Origin: Candidatus Woesearchaeota archaeon
GTDB lineage: Archaea > Nanobdellota > Nanobdellia > Woesearchaeales > UBA9989
Length of the DNA: 64,000 nucleotides
Assembly (NCBI GenBank): GCA_013329045.1
Contig: DUKZ01000039.1
Span: 1-64,000 of the forward strand
Direction: 5' to 3'
Shown piece by piece: positions 59,858 through 64,000 of this stretch. A program made the position numbers and the translations under genes. The notes under the pieces were generated by a model. The model saw nothing but the letters and a program-made list of their open reading frames with translations, did no database searches and had not been told where the DNA came from. Every line of letters starts with the position of its first letter. The first letter of the stretch is position 1.

Positions 59858-60030
59858 GATCGATCCACAAGTGCCCTTCCTGCAATAAATATACAATGAA
59901 CGAGCAGTGCAAAGAGTGCAATGACCAGGCGCTTATGGTAAAGCCGCCAAAATATAGCCCAGAGGACAAATACGCAAAGTATCGGAGGGTTGTGCTCAGG
60001 CCAAAGCTCGAGGAGACTGGCGTTCTTTAA
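59854..60030 (+). CDS. nop10: Nop10, H/ACA RNP protein
   Basis: 58 aa, below many gene-calling limits. MRSIHKCPSCNKYTMNEQCK holds C-x2-C, followed by CKECN, the archaeal Nop10 zinc ribbon; PPKYSPEDKYAKYRR is the linker that binds Cbf5, and a C-terminal helix follows. It serves rRNA pseudouridylation. Translation is coupled to aIF2-alpha. Confidence 0.95.
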   Translation: MRSIHKCPSCNKYTMNEQCKECNDQALMVKPPKYSPEDKYAKYRRVVLRPKLEETGVL

Positions 60031-60053
60031 CAATAGCCGCTTATCTCAGTCAC

Positions 60054-61226
60054 TTAAGTCAAAGGTTCCTTGAACGTTTTGCACCACTCCAGAAACCGTT
60101 TGTCTTTCTGATACTTTTTCTGTTCTTTGATGATTTGTGACACGCTTTTCTCATCCCGTTCCTTTCCAGGGACCTTTGAATAGAACCTATCGCAAAAAGA
60201 GATAATCTCTTCTTCAATGGTGGCCGGAATAAAATCTTTGTGGGGGAGGGGTAATCCTTGCTTGATGATGTCTTGTTTTTTGATATCAACATGGTTCTCA
60301 GCTACCTTGGCATCTCTTTCAAGCCCTTCCTGCAAAAGGATCTTTGCCCCAAGGATGTTGTGCTTGATGTATGGTTCGCTTCCCCCGCACCCAATTTGTG
60401 GCGCGTTCACCTTGATGATGCCAATGTCATGAAGCAGAGCAGCTTCCTGAATAAACCGGATGTCTGGTGAGAGTTCTGGGACCCGTCTGGCAACTGCCAC
60501 CGCCTTTTTTGCTACCATTTTCCCATGGATGGTGACAATTTTGTGGGCAAGAGAACCTTTCTCATAATATTTATTGATGATGCCCTGCGCACGGTCAAGA
60601 GGTTCCCGGACATAGAAAACATATGATGCGATAAGCGGGATGATGCTGGCAAGGAGCACAGAAACAAGGATGATATGAAACAGGTAGTCTCTCCATAGCC
60701 CGCCGATGATGACAGCAGCCCCAGCTATCTTAAAGAGGATGCTCCCAAACACTCTTGTCTTCTTCCATACAAATTCGCTAGAAAGTGTCCAGGGGGTCCT
60801 GATGCCAAAAAACCAGTTTTGTTCGCTATGGAGGATAAAAACGCCGGTATAATAAAGCAGGATGCCAAGGCCAGGAATAAACCAGGTAGTGAGTGATTGT
60901 ACAAATCCAAGATTCCAGGCGATGACAAGGCTGTTAATGTACAGCATGAAGAGGAGGAACACCACCAAAAACAGGTCGAACTGTTCCCTGAACTTCTCGA
61001 TGTTGTTCTTGAAGGGGTCTATTTTTGGCAGGAGTAAGAAGATCCCAAGAAAGACAAGGGATAAGACTGGGCTGAAGAAAACCCCAATTGTTTTTCCCAT
61101 CGTTCCATTTGGCTCATCATGGATGCCCCAGTGGGTCACGATTCTGTCGGGAAGGTGTTGCAGGGAAAGAATCGGGATGATAAAGGAAGCTGCAATAATG
61201 ACGATGATGAGCCATACCCTTTTCAT
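60054..61226 (-). CDS. fusion of DUF1648/SdpI-like membrane protein and HD-domain hydrolase
   Basis: 390 aa. Residues 1-205 are SdpI-like with six or so helices: LPDRIVTHWGIHDEPNGTMG is DUF1648, and SEQNWFFGIRTPWTLSSEFV then WKKTRVFGSILFKIAG is the SdpI core. Residues about 215-390 form a cytosolic HD domain: H-D at 266-267 in ALLHDIGIIKVN, other metal-ligand candidates His289 and His312, and FCDRFYS near 344-350. HD enzymes of this type often cleave phosphates or nucleotides. ATG 61226 is centred 26 nt below a TATA-like GAATATAAAG. The fusion suggests a membrane sensor regulating a hydrolase (inference). Confidence 0.85.
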   Translation of the reverse strand: MKRVWLIIVIIAASFIIPILSLQHLPDRIVTHWGIHDEPNGTMGKTIGVFFSPVLSLVFLGIFLLLPKIDPFKNNIEKFREQFDLFLVVFLLFMLYINSLVIAWNLGFVQSLTTWFIPGLGILLYYTGVFILHSEQNWFFGIRTPWTLSSEFVWKKTRVFGSILFKIAGAAVIIGGLWRDYLFHIILVSVLLASIIPLIASYVFYVREPLDRAQGIINKYYEKGSLAHKIVTIHGKMVAKKAVAVARRVPELSPDIRFIQEAALLHDIGIIKVNAPQIGCGGSEPYIKHNILGAKILLQEGLERDAKVAENHVDIKKQDIIKQGLPLPHKDFIPATIEEEIISFCDRFYSKVPGKERDEKSVSQIIKEQKKYQKDKRFLEWCKTFKEPLT

Positions 61227-61300
61227 CTTCCAATGAAACAAATTGTTCTTTATATTCGTTTCCAAAAGCCTTATTAACACGTTCGTGCTACCAGAATACT

Positions 61301-62200
61301 ATGAAAGCACTTGTGACTGGAGGCACTGGCTTCATTGGATCAAACATTGTCCAAGAGCTCCTCAGGCAAGGGTATGCTCTGGTCATTACTGGTCATGATG
61401 CTGAGCAGAGGCTGAAAAATTTTCCTGGAAAAATTCTCCAGCCAAGTTTGGTTGGCATTGATTGGAACGCTATTGGCAAGGTTGATGTCATCTTCCATCA
61501 GGCAGCAATCAATGACACGACATTGATGGACAAAGAGGAGATGTTCCGGGCAAATGTCGAATCATCAAAACATTTATTTGAGTTCGCAAAAGAGCATGGG
61601 TGCAAGCGTATTGTGTATGCGTCCTCAACAGCAGTATATGGCAACGTCTCTGCGCCGTACAAAGAGGATGGCCCTGTCAATCCACTCAATCCCTATGGCG
61701 AATCAAAGCTCGCTCTTGACAATTTTGCAAAGGAATTCATGAAAAACAATCCTAGCATGGTTATAGTGGGCTTGAGATACTGCAATGTATATGGTCCAGG
61801 AGAATCCCACAAGGGCCATAGGAGATCAATGATTCTCCAGCTTGCTCAGCAGATGAGGAAAGGCAATCCAACATTATTCAAGCATGGCGAGCAAAAAAGA
61901 GATTTTGTTTATGTCAAGGATGTGGTGGCAGCAAACCTCCTGGCGGCAAAGGCAACAGAGAGCTGCATCATCAATTGCGGTTCTGGCAGGGCGACAAGCT
62001 TCAATGACATCGTCGCTATCCTGAATAATGTCCTAGCAACGAGCAGGAAGCCAGAATACATCGACAATCCTTATAAGGAATTCTACCAGAACTTCACTGA
62101 GTGCGACATGACAAAAGCGAAGGAAAAGATCGGTTTTGTCCCCGAATATTCCATCGAGCAGGGCATTAAGGATTATTTTGAGTCTGGAATGTTGGAGTAG
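61301..62200 (+). CDS. NAD-dependent nucleotide-sugar epimerase (HldD/GalE-like SDR)
   Basis: 299 aa extended short-chain dehydrogenase. Rossmann motif TGGTGFIGSN at the N-terminus, catalytic Ser-Ser-Thr in YASSTAVYGN and the YGESK Tyr-Lys pair near 135. RYCNVYGPGESHKGHRRSMI and RDFVYVKDVV resemble ADP-heptose 6-epimerase (HldD/RfaD) more than GalE. Substrate unproven, but it probably supplies sugar nucleotides for the glycosylation genes in this window. It is divergent from the SdpI-HD gene. Confidence 0.9.
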   Translation: MKALVTGGTGFIGSNIVQELLRQGYALVITGHDAEQRLKNFPGKILQPSLVGIDWNAIGKVDVIFHQAAINDTTLMDKEEMFRANVESSKHLFEFAKEHGCKRIVYASSTAVYGNVSAPYKEDGPVNPLNPYGESKLALDNFAKEFMKNNPSMVIVGLRYCNVYGPGESHKGHRRSMILQLAQQMRKGNPTLFKHGEQKRDFVYVKDVVAANLLAAKATESCIINCGSGRATSFNDIVAILNNVLATSRKPEYIDNPYKEFYQNFTECDMTKAKEKIGFVPEYSIEQGIKDYFESGMLE

Positions 62201-62257
62201 GTGGTTCTCATTGAATCATTCGGCAACACTGCTGGCTCATTCTGTTCACATGATTAA

Positions 62258-62340
62258 GGCAACAATACTGGCGCAGAGGGCGAAGTCTCTGAGCCCAGGT
62301 TTTCATAGAAAACCGGTCTGCGGCTAGTAGTATTGTTGCC
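62258..62340. repeat. structured intergenic element B (closing stem plus two hairpins)
   Basis: A perfect 12-bp outer stem GGCAACAATACT/AGTATTGTTGCC (62258-62269, 62329-62340). An inner stem CGCAGA/TCTGCG (62272-62277, 62317-62322) encloses GGGC-(11 nt)-GCCC (62278-62296) and GGTTTTC-ATA-GAAAACC (62298-62314). CGGCAACACTGCT (62221-62233) and AGTAGTATTGTCG (62364-62376) outside it could pair as well, with G-T pairs, as though a second related end lay around it. It matches element A in plan with compensatory differences. Confidence 0.7.
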
Positions 62341-62441
62341 GTTAGGTAATTAACCTGTGAATATAGTAGTATTGTCGTAAAGTTTGTTTCACAAATTATT
62401 CATTCCACCATCTTTATATACCCGCCTCACCTTTCCTTTTT

Positions 62442-63170
62442 ATGGCAGACTATTGGCGTATTGTCAACAAAGTAATCGAGGAATCAGACATTCTCCTTCT
62501 CATCCTTGACGCCAGATACCCAGAAGAATCGAGGAACTCAGAAATCGAAAAGAAGATTCAGCGCGCAGGAAAGAAATACCTTTTCATTCTCAATAAAATC
62601 GATCTCATCACGCACGCTCAACAGCTGTCTATCCGCCTAAAACCGGCAATTCCATTTTCGGCAACCCAGCATGTCTCAACACTGAAGCTCACAAGAGCGC
62701 TTTCAAAGATGGCAGGAAGCAAGAAGATTGTAGTTGGCGTCCTTGGCTATCCTAATGTCGGGAAAAGTTCTGTCATCAATGCGTTAAAAGGCCACCAGAG
62801 CGCTCCTGTCTCTGCACAGTCCGGCTATACGAGGGCTCTGCAGAAGGTCAGGATATCGCAAAAGCTCATACTCTTAGACACCCCTGGCGTCTTTCCCTAT
62901 GACGAAAAGGACCAGCAAAAACATGCGCTGATGGGTGCAATCGATGCCCATAACCTCAAAGATCCAGAAGCGGTGGCAATGGAGCTCATCTCGCAGCTAA
63001 AAGGAAAGATTGAATCGATGTATAGTGTTGAGACAAGTGATGATCCGGATGAGACTCTCGAAACCATCGCAAAAAAGATGAACATTCTCAAGAAAGGGGG
63101 CGCTCCTGATACAAGGGCGATGGCTACGAGGATTGTCATGGATTGGCAGCGGGGAAAGATAACAAGGTAA
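62442..63170 (+). CDS. circularly permuted GTPase (YlqF/YawG/NOG-like)
   Basis: 242 aa. The G motifs run in permuted order: G4 NKIDLI near residue 51, G5 FSATQHVS near 75, G1 GYPNVGKSSVINALKG near 101, then G3 DTPGVFPYDE near 147. This order defines the YlqF/YjeQ-type family, whose members act in large-subunit assembly. A TATA-like CTTTATATAC lies about 27 nt before the ATG (leaderless). The N-terminus YWRIVNKVIEESDILLLILD is normal, so the gene is complete. Confidence 0.93.
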   Translation: MADYWRIVNKVIEESDILLLILDARYPEESRNSEIEKKIQRAGKKYLFILNKIDLITHAQQLSIRLKPAIPFSATQHVSTLKLTRALSKMAGSKKIVVGVLGYPNVGKSSVINALKGHQSAPVSAQSGYTRALQKVRISQKLILLDTPGVFPYDEKDQQKHALMGAIDAHNLKDPEAVAMELISQLKGKIESMYSVETSDDPDETLETIAKKMNILKKGGAPDTRAMATRIVMDWQRGKITR

Positions 63171-63276
63171 CATTCTAGTAACAATTGACACCGAAGTTGA
63201 GCTTACAATCTTAGCAGGGGTTTTGTATCTTAAAGAGTATGTTCATAAATCTTAAGAAGGAGTATACATAGCCAAG

Positions 63277-64000
63277 ATGAACCTAGTAAGCCACTTTGAG
63301 ATACAAGCCGATGAGCCAGGAAGGGCCATAAATTTCTACACTTCAGTCTTTGGCTGGAAGATTGAGAAATGGGACTCCGAGGAGATGGAGTATTGGATGG
63401 TGATGACTGATCCGAAAGGGGGATCTGGAATGGGGATCAACGGCGGATTGTTGAAGCGTCAAGGGTCGCGTCCGCCTGAAGGAATGGGGGCCAATTCGTT
63501 TGTGTGCACTGTCGTGGTGGATGATTTTGATGCTGCAGAAAAAAAGATACTAAAAGAAGGCGGCAAGGTTGCTCTGCCAAAGTTTGAGATCACCGGTATG
63601 GCGTGGCAGGGGTATTTTGTTGATACAGAAGGCAACACGTTTGGCATTCATGAACCATTTGAGCACATGAAAGCTGCTGCACGGGCAAAGAGGACGGCAA
63701 AGCAAATCTTCATCAATCTGCCGGTAGAGGACTTGAAGAAAACAAAGGAATTCTTCACCAAGATGGATCTGACATTCAGGCCTGAGTTTACTAATGAGAA
63801 TGCTGCCTGCTTGGTCTTGGGAGAAAACATCTATGCAATGCTCCTTGTCGAGAAGTTTTTTAAGTCATTTATCAAAAAGGAGATCTCTAATGCGAAAAAG
63901 TCAACTGAGGTGCTCTTGGCAATAGCAGTAGAAAGCCGGGAAAAGGTTGATGAGCTTGTGAAAAAGGCGATTGCTGCCGGAGGCAGCGAATCTAGAGATC
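63277..64000 (+). CDS. two-domain VOC (glyoxalase-like) protein, 3' end beyond window
   Basis: First 241 codons visible. Domain 1 (about 1-125): LVSHFEIQADEPGRAINFYT, then SVFGWKIEKW, FVCTVVVDDFDAAEKKI and QGYFVDTEGNTFGIHEP, a glyoxalase/bleomycin-resistance betaalpha unit. Domain 2 (from about 145): IFINLPVEDLKKTKEFFTKM and AMLLVEKFFKSFI, the COG3607 type. The two look fused; metal ligands could include His6 and the Glu of IHEP. ATG 63277 has a TATA-like CATAAATCTT about 27 nt upstream. The function (lyase, resistance or dioxygenase) is open. Confidence 0.85.
   Translation, partial: MNLVSHFEIQADEPGRAINFYTSVFGWKIEKWDSEEMEYWMVMTDPKGGSGMGINGGLLKRQGSRPPEGMGANSFVCTVVVDDFDAAEKKILKEGGKVALPKFEITGMAWQGYFVDTEGNTFGIHEPFEHMKAAARAKRTAKQIFINLPVEDLKKTKEFFTKMDLTFRPEFTNENAACLVLGENIYAMLLVEKFFKSFIKKEISNAKKSTEVLLAIAVESREKVDELVKKAIAAGGSESRD

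Overview
The window is archaeal. It carries both subunits of topoisomerase VI, ABCE1, a Gins51-type replication protein, aIF2-alpha, Nop5, fibrillarin, Nop10, an Sm-like protein, ribosomal proteins S8e, S27e, L37e and L44e, TrmB and SecD/SecF, plus two tRNAs with introns at the canonical 37/38 position. Compact genes, many tiny overlaps and several secreted proteins of a kind common in DPANN genomes suggest a DPANN archaeon (Woesearchaeota or Pacearchaeota-like). That placement is inference; no 16S rRNA is present. Most transcription units have a TATA-like box centred about 25-28 nt upstream of the start codon, so many mRNAs look leaderless. I used this rule to choose several starts. Genes inside operons, and the S-layer gene, have Shine-Dalgarno-like sequences instead.

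Layout. 1-6.9 kb: an AT-rich minus-strand operon of three secreted proteins, led by a giant SpvB/FG-GAP/RHS-repeat protein. 7.1-9.9 kb: top6B-top6A. 9.9-11.4 kb: a LamG-like anchored protein and an EEP-family phosphoesterase. 11.4-15.2 kb: a structured repeat, tRNA-Arg, tRNA-Cys abutting a TrmI methyltransferase, three related unknown ~180-aa proteins and a DUF99 protein. 15.2-18.3 kb: a polar amino-acid ABC transporter and a divergent TrmB regulator. 18.3-28.5 kb: ABCE1, pyruvate kinase, tRNA-Thr, small proteins, an ABC ATPase with a COG1361 protein, membrane proteins and an M50-type protease. 28.9-37.3 kb: pyrG, secF-secD, a pair of small 4-TM transporters, pyrH, an ABC1/UbiB kinase and cutA. 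37.3-38.2 kb: an intergenic graveyard with palindromes, a broken gene and a MITE-like element. 38.2-42 kb: nop5-fibrillarin, aldose epimerase, S8e and Sm-L37e. 42-51.9 kb: a glycosylation locus with GT-C transferases (two with a shared C-terminal six-cysteine motif, two with TPR tails, one truncated), a Dol-P-sugar synthase-like GT2 and a TPR protein. 51.9-55.5 kb: a uridine kinase-like P-loop protein, a HAD phosphatase, tRNA-Leu, Gins51, a radical SAM protein and L44e. 56-58.8 kb: the S-layer protein. 58.9-60 kb: S27e, aIF2-alpha, Nop10. 60-64 kb: an SdpI-HD fusion, a nucleotide-sugar epimerase, a circularly permuted GTPase and a two-domain VOC protein cut by the window end.

How the parts fit: the GT2 enzyme, the GT-C enzymes, the nucleotide-sugar epimerase and perhaps the small 4-TM pair could make, flip and transfer lipid-linked sugars onto the S-layer and the large secreted proteins (inference).

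The most novel signals are non-coding. Three short elements have related terminal inverted repeats and 9-bp flanking duplications, and each lies within about 5-10 bp of a TATA box. A second set of intergenic elements folds as a closing stem with two hairpins, and between copies both the sequence and the pairing change together. A 343-bp near-identical tract shared by two otherwise diverged GT-C genes indicates recent gene conversion.
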